Below are positions 5,775 to 13,810 of a stretch of DNA of 19,837 bases, piece by piece. Under the pieces are notes generated by a model that did not search any database, was not told where the DNA came from, and saw nothing but the letters and a program-made list of their open reading frames with translations. The stretch lies in assembly GCA_036556325.1 (NCBI GenBank), contig DATBJR010000116.1, positions 1-19,837 of the forward strand. Direction: 5' to 3'. The position numbers and the translations under genes are program-made. The stretch comes from DASSCW01 sp036556325. GTDB taxonomy: Bacteria; Chloroflexota; Limnocylindria; QHBO01. Within the stretch, counting starts at the first letter, position 1; the number at the start of each line of letters is the position of its first letter.

Positions 5775-7350
5775 AGACTCGGACGCCCGGCGCCTCGAAC
5801 GCGGGGCGCTCCGGCAGGAACGAGGCATGGGCACCGGTGATATCGGTGGCCGAGCTGCCATCCCACAGCCCCAGGGGATCGCGCGTCTCACCGGGCTCCA
5901 GGGTGACGACCAGCCAGCGTACCTCGTAGCGTTCCACCACCTGGCCCACCGTGGCGTATGGGTCGAAGGGCGGCGCGACCCCCGGGTTGCCGGTCAGCAG
6001 GTAGAGCCGCGCGGGGTCCAGGGCCATCACCACGTCCGTTCGCTGCGCCGCCGTGCGCAGGTACGCCGCGGCGGCGTCCAGCCGCTCGACGTCGGTGCGC
6101 CACAGCGCCAGCAGCACCAGCGAGCTGACGAGCGACACGATCACCGCCCCCACCAGCCCCACCACCACCAGGAATCGCTGCGTCGCGTCTCGGCGCAGGA
6201 ACCACCACCACCGGCCAAGCGTGCGGGACAGCGTGGCAATCGAGGCGACGCCCATCGGCAGCGCGAATGGGAGCCAGGCGGGCGCCGAATGCATGAAGGC
6301 GCCTTTCGGCGCATGGAAGGTGAAGACAAGGCCCATCACCAGGAACATCACCAGCCAGTAGGCGATGAATGGCTGGAGCGCGCGCCGCCGGCGCTCGAGG
6401 AAGAGCCCAGCCAGGAACGTCACCCCGAACAGCCCACCGCTGACGGACAGTGTGCGCCCCAGGAGCTCGCCCAGCGAAGCCAGTTTCGAGCCGATGATCG
6501 CCGGGAGGCCGGCAGAAAGGTAGCTCGCCACGCTGGGCTGGGTGCCAATCGAAAATTGCTCGTTGTACGTCCGGATCCACAAGGTATGCCCGCCGGCAGA
6601 GGGCAGCGGGCTGCCGAAGACGGCGACGTCGCGCACGAGCCAGGGCAGCAGCACGAGCAGCGCGGCCAGCGCAGAGGCAAGGCCGACCGACCAGCCGATG
6701 CCACCCGCCCTGTAGCGCAGCCACCACGCCGTCGCCGGGGCCGCGGCGAGCAGCAGCCCGTCGATCCGCGCGAGCGTGGCCACCCCGACCATGGCGCCGC
6801 TGGCGAGCAGCCACCAGCCCTGCCGCGATGCACGGGTGGCCCGCATGGCGAAGTACAGGCAGGTGCCGCCGGCCACGCCGAAGACGGCGAAGCTCTCGAC
6901 CAGCGGGTACTCGATCAGCAGCGGGCCAGCAAAGATCGCCAGCACGGCGGCGGGGAGTGCCACCCATCGGCTCTGCCAGACCTCCCAGCCAATGAGGTAG
7001 GTGAGCGGCACCAGCACGGTCGACAGCAGCACCATGGCCACCTGGCCGGCCGCCCAGCTGGCGCCAAGCAGCGCCATCGGGACCGTGGCCACCACCGACG
7101 TCAGTGGCATCCAATGCCCGTTGCTCGGAACCGGGAGCATCGGGTCGGCCGGCAGATGTCCGCCGATCTCCAGGAAGCTCCACAGGACCGGCGCGCTGAA
7201 GCCATTGCCGTTCGCCAGGCGCTCCGCGACCAGCGTGTAGTAGGCGGCGTCGACGTACGGCGGCGATGGGACGAGCAGCGCGGCGACGATGCGAGCGACC
7301 AGTGCCAGCGCGGTGAGGAACACGAGATCGCGGCGGATCGCGCTGGACAT
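5755..7350 (-). CDS. GT-C membrane glycosyltransferase (GT39/PMT-like)
   Basis: A 531-residue polytopic protein with about ten to twelve membrane helices. After helix 1 the loop reads PYVDAAYYTLVAERLANGNGF with Asp34 in the position of the catalytic acidic residue of PMT/ArnT-like enzymes that transfer a sugar from a polyprenyl-phosphate carrier. The C-terminal ~100 residues (from about LRTAAQRTDVV) are soluble and extracytoplasmic. It lacks the D-x-D and WGGY...DGR blocks of the three paralogs, so it is a different GT-C branch. Acceptor and sugar cannot be read from sequence. The ATG at 7350 is 8 nt after TAGACT and divergent from P2. The last 20 bp overlap the regulator gene tail to tail. 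Confidence 0.85.
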   Translation of the reverse strand: MSSAIRRDLVFLTALALVARIVAALLVPSPPYVDAAYYTLVAERLANGNGFSAPVLWSFLEIGGHLPADPMLPVPSNGHWMPLTSVVATVPMALLGASWAAGQVAMVLLSTVLVPLTYLIGWEVWQSRWVALPAAVLAIFAGPLLIEYPLVESFAVFGVAGGTCLYFAMRATRASRQGWWLLASGAMVGVATLARIDGLLLAAAPATAWWLRYRAGGIGWSVGLASALAALLVLLPWLVRDVAVFGSPLPSAGGHTLWIRTYNEQFSIGTQPSVASYLSAGLPAIIGSKLASLGELLGRTLSVSGGLFGVTFLAGLFLERRRRALQPFIAYWLVMFLVMGLVFTFHAPKGAFMHSAPAWLPFALPMGVASIATLSRTLGRWWWFLRRDATQRFLVVVGLVGAVIVSLVSSLVLLALWRTDVERLDAAAAYLRTAAQRTDVVMALDPARLYLLTGNPGVAPPFDPYATVGQVVERYEVRWLVVTLEPGETRDPLGLWDGSSATDITGAHASFLPERPAFEAPGVRVFRIAAR

Positions 7351-7394
7351 CGACCGCGAGTCTAGCGGCGGGCTCTGTAGACTCGCGACCGATG
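7348..7394. promoter_or_regulatory. Nearly palindromic divergent leaderless promoter
   Basis: Arms 7348-7364 and 7378-7394 are inverted repeats of 17 bp with 2 mismatches and a 13-bp spacer. Each arm contains, in order outward, TAGACT, an 8-nt gap (CGCGGTCG or CGCGACCG) and an ATG. The two ATGs start the GT39-like gene (minus) and P2 (plus). No ribosome site fits in either gap, so both mRNAs are probably leaderless. A -35 for one promoter would fall on the -10 of the other, so the two should be mutually exclusive. Confidence 0.65.
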
Positions 7395-8825
7395 TCGCGC
7401 TGGCTGCCGTCGCCGTACGTGCTGTTCGCCGTGGTGGTGGGCGTCCTGCTGAGCACGGTGAGCGCCGTTCGCGGGCCGATCGACGCCGACTTCTACTGGC
7501 ACGTCACCGCGGGCCGGCTGATGGTGGAGAGCGGCAGCGTGCCGAGCAACGATCCGTTCAGCTTCACCTGGCTGGGACAGCCGTGGACGCCGCACGAGTG
7601 GCTGGGCGAGGTCCTGCTCTTTTTGTCGACTTCGGCGCTGGGGCTGGGTCTGACCGGCGCGCTGTTTGGACTGCTTTCCGCAGGGGGACCGCTGCTGGCG
7701 GGCGCCGCCATGATCCGGCGGGGCGTGTCGAACCGGGCAGTCATGCTCGCTGTCGCACCGGCCGTGGTCGTGCTGCTGCCGTATACGACGATGCGCCCGC
7801 AAATCTTCACCTGGCTGCTGCTGGGCGGGCTGCTGGCGGCGCTGGTCTTGCTGCGGCCGGAGCATCGGCTGCGGGTGTGGCTCATCCCGGCGGCGTTCCT
7901 GCTGTGGGCGAACCTGCACGGCATGTACGTCATTGGCCTGGGCGTGCTCGCCGCCCATGTGGCTTTCACGCTGGCAGGTAGGACGTCCATGGCCCCCCGC
8001 CGGTGGACGATGCTGGGGGTGCTGGCGGTATCGCTGCTCGCCACCATGGCCACGCCGGCGGGGCCGGTCGGGCTGCTGTACCCGCTGCGGTACGTGGAGC
8101 CGGGCGACTGGGGGTTGCAGCACATCGTGGAGTGGCAGCCGCCACGGATCGATGACGTCCGCAACGTTGGCCTGGCACTCGTGATCCTCAGCGTGCTGCT
8201 TACGAGGCTGCGGTCGGCCGATGGGTGGCTCAAGCTCACCGCGGTGCTGGGCATGGCCGGCGCGCTGGTGGCGGTCCGCAACGCCCCCCTGGTTGCGGTG
8301 ACGGCAATTCCAGGGCTCGCCTGTGGCTGGGGGACGCTGCTGCGGCCGCGCCGGCAGCCATTCCCGGTGCGCACCGCACGGGTGCGGCGCTGGATCGAGG
8401 TGGTCGTGGCGGCGGTGCTGGTGGTCGCGATTGCGCTCATCGTGCCGGGGATCCGCGGGCTGTCCGGGGCGGTCGCCGTACCGCAGCAGTTCCCGGTGGC
8501 GGGAACAGACGCGCTGGCGCAGCGGTCTCCCGACGCGAACGTCCTGACCGAGTACGGCTGGGGTGGGTACCTCATCTACCGGCTGCACGACCTGGGCGGG
8601 CACGTCTTCGTGGACGGCCGCAACGATATGTACGACCAGCGGATCCTGGACGACTACCTGCGTATTCGGAGCGCGGACCCTGCCTGGAAACAGCTGGCCG
8701 ACCAGTACGGGGTGGAGGCCATCCTGCTGCCACCATCGGCCCCGGTGATTGCTGCGGCCACGAGCGCCGGCTGGTGCCAGGCGTATGCCGATGGCGTGGC
8801 GACCCTCCTGCTCCGCTCCTGCTGA
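7392..8825 (+). CDS. P2: polytopic membrane protein, putative OST-like GT-C family (paralog 2 of 3)
   Basis: A 477-residue relative of P1 and P3, the most divergent of the three. The first loop has D31-A-D33 followed by YWH (35-37), VPSND (D54) and HEWLGEV. The middle has LWANLHG and a LLYPLR...IVEWQPP block matching the paralogs. The C-terminal part has YGWGGYL (WGGY 390-393), VDGRNDMYD (DGR 408-410) and EAILLP. Insertion of a few residues (RLHDLGG) precedes DGR compared with the others. It ends in a lone Cys. The ATG at 7392 follows TAGACT by 8 nt, shared in mirror image with the divergent gene. It is convergent with P3. Function inferred from motif arrangement only: transfer of a lipid-linked sugar outside the membrane. 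Confidence 0.85.
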   Translation: MSRWLPSPYVLFAVVVGVLLSTVSAVRGPIDADFYWHVTAGRLMVESGSVPSNDPFSFTWLGQPWTPHEWLGEVLLFLSTSALGLGLTGALFGLLSAGGPLLAGAAMIRRGVSNRAVMLAVAPAVVVLLPYTTMRPQIFTWLLLGGLLAALVLLRPEHRLRVWLIPAAFLLWANLHGMYVIGLGVLAAHVAFTLAGRTSMAPRRWTMLGVLAVSLLATMATPAGPVGLLYPLRYVEPGDWGLQHIVEWQPPRIDDVRNVGLALVILSVLLTRLRSADGWLKLTAVLGMAGALVAVRNAPLVAVTAIPGLACGWGTLLRPRRQPFPVRTARVRRWIEVVVAAVLVVAIALIVPGIRGLSGAVAVPQQFPVAGTDALAQRSPDANVLTEYGWGGYLIYRLHDLGGHVFVDGRNDMYDQRILDDYLRIRSADPAWKQLADQYGVEAILLPPSAPVIAAATSAGWCQAYADGVATLLLRSC

Positions 8826-8830
8826 GCTGC

Positions 8831-8967
8831 CACAAGCCGGCGTTGTGCGGTGACGCGGCTGAGGGCGTTGGCACAACTCCGAGTACGTGGATGCACGCAA
8901 ACGACGCGTAGCGCACAAGCCGGGCTTGTGTCCGAGCCGATTTCGTGCCGGGGCTGCGCCCGGGCAC
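8831..8967. terminator. Hairpin cluster between convergent genes, possible bidirectional terminator
   Basis: The 212-bp gap between convergent P2 and P3 holds three inverted repeats: 8831-8847 (CACAA/TTGTG), 8914-8930 (CACAAGCC/GGCTTGTG around one base) and 8945-8967 (GTGCC/GGCAC plus four inner pairs after one mismatch). None has a T tract on either strand. CACAA occurs four times and TTGTG twice in the block, with the first three CACAA copies about 41-42 bp apart. Confidence 0.4.
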
Positions 8968-9037
8968 AACTGCTGACATGTACCCTGGCCGAGCGGGGTC
9001 GTAGGCTCAAGCAGTGGTTGTATCGATCCGGAAACGG

Positions 9038-10549
9038 CTAGCGCCGAACCCAGACGGCCGCGAGCGGGTCCTGGTAGACGCGTTGCCAGCCCGGGAGGGC
9101 ATCCATCCGGTCGGCGAAGCTGCCGGTCGACGGGAAGAGGACGTAATCGATGGCGTACCGGTCGAGGAATGGTCCCGGATCGGTCTGCTGGCGGACGACC
9201 CCTGCGTACTCCTCGATTGGGGCGTCGCCGTAGATGTCCGAGCGACCGTCGATGAAGACTGGCGCGTGGGGCCGGCGAAGGCCCAGGTAGCCACCCCATG
9301 AGTACTGGTTGAACGGGCGCTGCCCCGGATCGTTAGCCAGGATCCAGTTCACGGCACTGACCGGCATGTTCTCCGCGATGGCGGCCTGCTGCGCGGCCGG
9401 CGCCACCCGCGCCACCGTGACCCCAATGCCAATTGCCACCACCAACCCGGCGAGCAGCAGGTTGATGGTGCTGAAGATGGGTGCGCGCCGAGGCGTGGAC
9501 ATGCGCTCCAGCAACGGCGCCGATCGACTCCCGAAGCCTGTGCGCGAGATGGCGGGTGCCAGGTAGAGGCTGATGACCGCCCCGGCGATCGGGCCCACCA
9601 CCAGCATGAACCGAGCGGCATTCGCTGCCATCAGGGTGAGGCCAACCATGATGAAGGCATCGGCCAGGCGCATCCGGCGCCACGCGACCAGCAGGGTCGG
9701 AATGACGCCCACCAGCACGAAGCCGATGAACACCTGACCTATGAACGTGCCAGGATCCGGTGGCTGCCACTCGGAGATGAAGGCGCGGTGCGCGGCGATG
9801 GTCGAGGTGTCGAGTGGATACGCGTACAGCGCGGTGCCATTCGGGTTCAGCGGGATCACCGCCAACGAGGCAAGGAGCGCCAGCCCCAGCCAGCCGATCC
9901 GATTCCAGGCCAACGGCGGGGCCTGCAGCTGCCGGTTGAGGAGCCGATCCGCCCCCTCGCCCACCGCCACCGCGCCGCCGAGGAGGAAGAGCAGCGGCCA
10001 GCCGGCGTGCATGTTGGCGAAGGCCACCGCCACCACCGGCAGGAGCAGCAGCAGGCGCGCGGAGCCTCCGGCCATGAACTGCCACAGGATCCAGAGCACA
10101 GCCGATGAGAGCAGCAGGTCCACCACCTGGACCCGAACGCCGAGCGTGGGCCCAGCCACGATGACCCCGGCGGCCAGCCAGGCAATGCGGCTCAGCCAGC
10201 CGATGGCCGGGTCACGCCGGCTGATGGCATGCCACAGCAGGACCATGGCGGCGACCACGATCAGCGACCACAGCACGGACAGGACGGTCGGCCCCCAGGT
10301 CCCGAGCCGGTAGCCGAGCGCCAGCACCACGTTGCTCAGCCAGTCCTGGCTGATCCACTGCCTGCCGGAACCGACGATGCTCCAGCTGTCGACCTTGGGC
10401 ACCATGCCGGTGTCGAGCACGGTCTGCCCGGCGCGGATGTGCCAGAAGACGTCGCCGTCGATCAGCGGGATGGCGGGGCGCGGCAGGGCGACCAGCGCGA
10501 AGAAGGCGGCCACCGCCACCGTGCTCGAGGGGATGCGCCAGTGGCGCAT
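9038..10549 (-). CDS. P3: polytopic membrane protein, putative OST-like GT-C family (paralog 3 of 3)
   Basis: A 503-residue protein, closest to P1. First loop D31-G-D33, FWHIRAG (H37), VPKVD (D54), QDWLSNV; middle FANMHAGW, NPNGTALYAYP and ISEWQPP; C-terminal YSWGGYLGLRRP (WGGY 418-421), IDGRSDIYG (DGR 434-436) and DYVLFP. The ATG at 10549 shares its A with the last base of the preceding TGA (TGATG), so translation is coupled to the GT87-like gene. A longer reading to 10666 lies inside that gene and adds 39 Arg-rich residues with no membrane character; rejected. It is the third gene of the operon from 13643. Association with an O-antigen ligase and a GT87-type enzyme supports a glycan role. 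Confidence 0.87.
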   Translation of the reverse strand: MRHWRIPSSTVAVAAFFALVALPRPAIPLIDGDVFWHIRAGQTVLDTGMVPKVDSWSIVGSGRQWISQDWLSNVVLALGYRLGTWGPTVLSVLWSLIVVAAMVLLWHAISRRDPAIGWLSRIAWLAAGVIVAGPTLGVRVQVVDLLLSSAVLWILWQFMAGGSARLLLLLPVVAVAFANMHAGWPLLFLLGGAVAVGEGADRLLNRQLQAPPLAWNRIGWLGLALLASLAVIPLNPNGTALYAYPLDTSTIAAHRAFISEWQPPDPGTFIGQVFIGFVLVGVIPTLLVAWRRMRLADAFIMVGLTLMAANAARFMLVVGPIAGAVISLYLAPAISRTGFGSRSAPLLERMSTPRRAPIFSTINLLLAGLVVAIGIGVTVARVAPAAQQAAIAENMPVSAVNWILANDPGQRPFNQYSWGGYLGLRRPHAPVFIDGRSDIYGDAPIEEYAGVVRQQTDPGPFLDRYAIDYVLFPSTGSFADRMDALPGWQRVYQDPLAAVWVRR

Positions 10550-11424
10550 CAGGCCGTGGCCGGCTCGGTGGTCGGTCGTTCGGCGGGTGCCTCGTGAGGG
10601 GCCAGCAGCTCGTGGCGGCGCCAGAGCGCGATGACGGCCACCAGGACGCTCAGCCCGGATGACCACGGCACCGGCAGGGCCAGCGTCGCCGCCACCGGCA
10701 TCAGGAACCGCCAGCCCAGCCCGCCTCCGGCCAGCGCCAGCGCACCCGCGATGGCGGTTCGCAGCAGCACGCTCCCCGGGATGATGGCCGCGTAGTCGGG
10801 GATCGTCCGCTGCGCGTTGGCGGAGAGGGTCGCAAACCAGTCACTCCAGAGGTTCGGGCCCAGCGCGAACGAGACGGCGCTGATCGCCGCGGTCACGCCC
10901 AGCGCCACGACCAGCTCGCGCCAGCGGCGGGCACCGGCCAGCCAGAGGAGGCCGACCCCCGGCGTGACCTTGGTCAGCAGCGGGAAGGCCCAGGCGCCGG
11001 GGTAGCGGACGGCAAGCACGATGGCCGCTGCAATCAGCAGGTGGATGTTGCCGGTGCCCACCTCATCGATCACCGGGGAGCCGGGAATCACCAGCAGCAG
11101 GGCGGCGAACAGGGGGCCCGCCATCCAGACCAGGGCGAGCAGGTTGATGCCGGCCCACACTGCGGCGAACACAGCCCACGGCAGCGCGGAAAGCGGCAGA
11201 AACAGCTGCGCGAAGGCGGGGGAGTAGAGGTATGCGTCCTCGCCGCCCACCTGCCCGCGGCTGTAGAGCGAGGCCAGGTCAGCGGCCCAGTAGGCGCGAG
11301 CATCGTGCTGGTAATCGTGGAAGCTCAGCAGCCACCACACGAAGAGCACGACAAGGAGACCAGCCAACCGCAGCCCGTCGCGCACCGCGCGGCTGCGCAC
11401 GACGCGGCCCAGTGTGTCCGTCAT
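10549..11424 (-). CDS. GT87-like polyprenyl-phosphate mannosyltransferase (DUF2029 type)
   Basis: A 291-residue membrane protein of the GT-C/GT87 type, related to mycobacterial PimE-like mannosyltransferases. Visible blocks are D41 in HDARAYWAADL after helix 1 (the catalytic-loop acidic position), LYSPAF (66-71), GNIHLL (125-130) and LTKVTPGVGLLW with Lys152-Val-Thr-Pro. It is shorter than the usual roughly 400 residues, with a truncated C-terminal half. The ATG at 11424 overlaps the preceding stop as ATGA; an upstream ATG at 11460 adds 12 residues but lies inside the neighbour. The stop touches the P3 start, so it is coupled on both sides. Sugar identity (mannose in the named family) is not certain here. 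Confidence 0.8.
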   Translation of the reverse strand: MTDTLGRVVRSRAVRDGLRLAGLLVVLFVWWLLSFHDYQHDARAYWAADLASLYSRGQVGGEDAYLYSPAFAQLFLPLSALPWAVFAAVWAGINLLALVWMAGPLFAALLLVIPGSPVIDEVGTGNIHLLIAAAIVLAVRYPGAWAFPLLTKVTPGVGLLWLAGARRWRELVVALGVTAAISAVSFALGPNLWSDWFATLSANAQRTIPDYAAIIPGSVLLRTAIAGALALAGGGLGWRFLMPVAATLALPVPWSSGLSVLVAVIALWRRHELLAPHEAPAERPTTEPATA

Positions 11425-13643
11425 GAGCCGCAGTCCGGTGGACCAGGGATCAGGGCCCACGGCCAGCGCGGCAGAGCCGGCAGCGGCTCAGCCGATGGCG
11501 GCTGGCTCGCGGCCAGGCCCGCTTCCCGGTAGATGAGCTCGCGTGCGACGCGGACGCGCGGCGGGTTGCCCCCATAGGCGCCACGGGTCAGCGCCTCCAG
11601 ACGGAGCGCCTCCCGCTCGTCGGCCGCGTCGCAGCGCATCTGGGCGATAGCCGCCCAGGCCTGGTAGACACGGGCGTCCTGCGGGTCGTCGTGACGCATC
11701 CTGGCGAGCAGCGTATCGGCGGTCGCCTGGTCGCCGTGCAGCTCGGCCGCCACGGCCTGCCAGGGGTCGCCCGCGTCGACCGGCAGGCGATCCATGGCCA
11801 GAGCCACGTCCCAGCGGGCGATGAGATCGAGGATCGGCGCCGCGCGGTGCTCTCCCGCGAGCACCCGGCCGAGCGCATCGGCCACCTCGTCAGGCGTCAG
11901 GCCGGTGCTGTCGTACGGCAGCAGGCCGAACAGCTGTGGGCTCAGCGCCACGGCGTGGGCAAACGCCGTTGCGGCGGCGGACCGATCCCCGTCCGCGGCT
12001 TCTGCCAGGCCCAGGCGATAGGCGTACTGGGGGTCGCCGTACGTGTTGGCCGATGCCTGCTGCAGCAGCTGGATCCGCTGCTGTGGATCGTCGGTGAGCG
12101 CCGCCAAACCGCCGGCAGCGCGTGGCTCGCCGGGGTTCAGCTGCAGCGCCCGGCGGTAGGCGTCGCGGGCGGAGTCATCGGCTCCGAGGGAGGAATAGGA
12201 AAGACCCAGGCCCAGGGCGTACAGCGCATCGGCGGGATGCAGCTGCGAGGCCTGCGCAAAATGCGCGGCCGCCGTGGACCAGTCGCCCCCCTCTGCGGCC
12301 GTTCGGGCGAGGAGGGCCTCGTTGCGCGAAAGGTCGCCGGCGGTCACCGCCAGCAGGGCGGGGACGGCCAGGAGGGCCAACGCGGCTGGCGCCACGGCCA
12401 GACGCCCCGACCGCGAGGCGGCCATTGTCGCCGCGAGCGGTGGCCCGGCCAGCCAGGCCGCCATGGCGATGGCCATCGCCATCACCGCCGGCAGGAAGCT
12501 GAAGTCGTCCAGCGCGGAGGCCAATGCCAGGCCGGCGAGCACCGAGATGGCCAGCTGCTCAGCCGGGGCCCAGTCTCGCCAGCGGCGCAGCGCCGTCAGC
12601 AGCCAGGTCACGATGGTGAGCAGGAAGCCCGCGGCCAGCAGCAGGCCGCCATCGGCCAGGGTCTGGAGGTACGCGTCATGCGTCAGGCGGACCTGGATCA
12701 GGTGCCCGCCCTCGGGCGGATAGAGCAGCCGAGCCCACGAGTAGATGCCCGGGCCGTTGCCGGCCAACGGGCGGTCCAGGAACATGTTGACGGACTCCTG
12801 CCAGATCAGGAGGCGCCCGCTCTCGCTCAACCCGTGGATGATGGGCACCGCCACCACGACCGCGCCCACGAGGACGGCCAGCCCGCCGGCAGCCACCAGG
12901 CCGATCCGCACACTGCGGCTGCCAACCCGCGCCAACGCCCGACCAGCCAGGTCCCAGCGCAGCTGGACATACAGCACGGCCGACAGGGCAATCGCCAGCC
13001 AGCCGGCGCGACCAACGCTGAACGGCACCAGCACCAGCGCCGACGCTCCCAGCGCCAGCCACAGAACCGTCCGCACCGGCCGCAGAGGCGTCCAGGCGAT
13101 GAACGGCACCGTCAGCAGCACCAGGATGGGCATCACATTGACGGTCTCCCAGGGAAAGACCTCGAAGGCCTCGAACTGTGGGGGCGTGCCGGTCTGTTGG
13201 ACCCAGACCAGCTTCTCGTTCACCCACAGCCAGGCGTTGAGCGCGCACGAGAACGTCATGGCTGTCGCTGTGCCCGTGGCGAGCGCGTCGCGCAGCCGGC
13301 TGCCGGGCTCCAGACGGCGCAGCAGCCAGAACAGCGCCGCGTAGGCAAGGACCAGCCCCAGCGTCTCGAACGAGCCGACCCAATCGCGGCTGAAGATGCA
13401 GACGACCGCGAAGACCGCCACTGAGATCAGCACGGCCAGGTCAAGCCGGTCCAGCGGCCCGCGCAGGCGCAAGCCCGCCCAGATCAGCAGCGGCACGCCG
13501 AACAGGACCTGCGTGATCAGCCGCAGCAGCGGATCGAGGTGGACGATCTCGCTGCCGAAGAAGACCAGGAAGACGAAGACCCAGAGCTGGATGCCCAGGC
13601 TGGCGATCAGCCGCCCCAGGTTTCCGGGCGTGGTGAGTTGCAT
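11421..13643 (-). CDS. O-antigen ligase/polymerase-like membrane protein with C-terminal TPR region
   Basis: A 740-residue two-part protein. Residues 1-430 have about twelve membrane helices and the Wzy_C/WaaL features: GRAGWLA (211-217), SGRLLIWQESVNMFLDRPLAGNGPG split around R277, and THDAYLQTLADGG with His322 in the large external loop. Residues about 440-600 are TPR-like (GDWSTAAAHFAQASQLHP, then DDSARDAYRRALQLNPGEP and DRSAAATAFAHAVALSP), and the remainder is Ala/Arg/Asp rich. Ligases of this family join lipid-linked glycans to an acceptor; the TPR could bind a partner or substrate protein. The start is ATG at 13643 with GAGG 4 nt upstream. An in-frame TTG at 13697 is actually part of the -35 box. 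First gene of a coupled three-gene operon. Confidence 0.85.
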   Translation of the reverse strand: MQLTTPGNLGRLIASLGIQLWVFVFLVFFGSEIVHLDPLLRLITQVLFGVPLLIWAGLRLRGPLDRLDLAVLISVAVFAVVCIFSRDWVGSFETLGLVLAYAALFWLLRRLEPGSRLRDALATGTATAMTFSCALNAWLWVNEKLVWVQQTGTPPQFEAFEVFPWETVNVMPILVLLTVPFIAWTPLRPVRTVLWLALGASALVLVPFSVGRAGWLAIALSAVLYVQLRWDLAGRALARVGSRSVRIGLVAAGGLAVLVGAVVVAVPIIHGLSESGRLLIWQESVNMFLDRPLAGNGPGIYSWARLLYPPEGGHLIQVRLTHDAYLQTLADGGLLLAAGFLLTIVTWLLTALRRWRDWAPAEQLAISVLAGLALASALDDFSFLPAVMAMAIAMAAWLAGPPLAATMAASRSGRLAVAPAALALLAVPALLAVTAGDLSRNEALLARTAAEGGDWSTAAAHFAQASQLHPADALYALGLGLSYSSLGADDSARDAYRRALQLNPGEPRAAGGLAALTDDPQQRIQLLQQASANTYGDPQYAYRLGLAEAADGDRSAAATAFAHAVALSPQLFGLLPYDSTGLTPDEVADALGRVLAGEHRAAPILDLIARWDVALAMDRLPVDAGDPWQAVAAELHGDQATADTLLARMRHDDPQDARVYQAWAAIAQMRCDAADEREALRLEALTRGAYGGNPPRVRVARELIYREAGLAASQPPSAEPLPALPRWPWALIPGPPDCGS

Positions 13644-13668
13644 AGAGCCTCGCAGTGCAGCGTCGCGG

Positions 13669-13697
13669 AATCTATGGGCGTTGGTGCCCGCGGTCAA
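13669..13697 (-). promoter_or_regulatory. Promoter of the ligase/GT87/P3 operon
   Basis: TTGACC (13697-13692), a 17-bp spacer, and TAGATT (13674-13669) on the minus strand match sigma-70 spacing exactly. The expected start near 13662 leaves a leader of about 20 nt with GAGG before the ATG at 13643. Unlike many other genes here, this mRNA has a leader. Confidence 0.7.
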
Positions 13698-13769
13698 CGG
13701 TACTCAGGTCCGGGTCTGCTTGACGGCTCCTCGGCTCATCAATTGCTGTGCCATGAGGTGGGCTTCGTT

Positions 13770-13810
13770 GCCGGCCCTCCGGCGCGGGCAAATCTCGTGC
13801 GGCAAGCCGC
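13770..13810 (-). terminator. Weak hairpins after the metE/metF-like operon
   Basis: GCCGG-CCCT-CCGGC (13770-13783) and GCGG-CAAG-CCGC (13799-13810) lie just past the TAA of the MetF-like gene. Neither is followed by a clear U tract on the minus strand. They may slow or end transcription before the next promoter. Confidence 0.3.

Noticed and set aside
5710..7365. Long plus-strand open frame (about 550 codons)
   Set aside because: It is antisense to the clear GT39-like membrane protein; the translation is Arg/His/Gln/Gly low-complexity as expected from a high-GC antisense frame.
7362..9299. Long minus-strand open frame (about 645 codons)
   Set aside because: It lies opposite P2, whose motifs are shared with two paralogs; the antisense product is Arg/Pro/His/Gln-rich with no fold.
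10550..10666. 39-residue extension of P3
   Set aside because: It lies wholly inside the GT87-like gene, is Arg-rich, and the TGATG junction gives a natural start.
11691..13424. Long plus-strand open frame (about 577 codons)
   Set aside because: Antisense to the O-antigen-ligase/TPR gene; Gln/Arg/Gly-rich composition and no recognisable domain.
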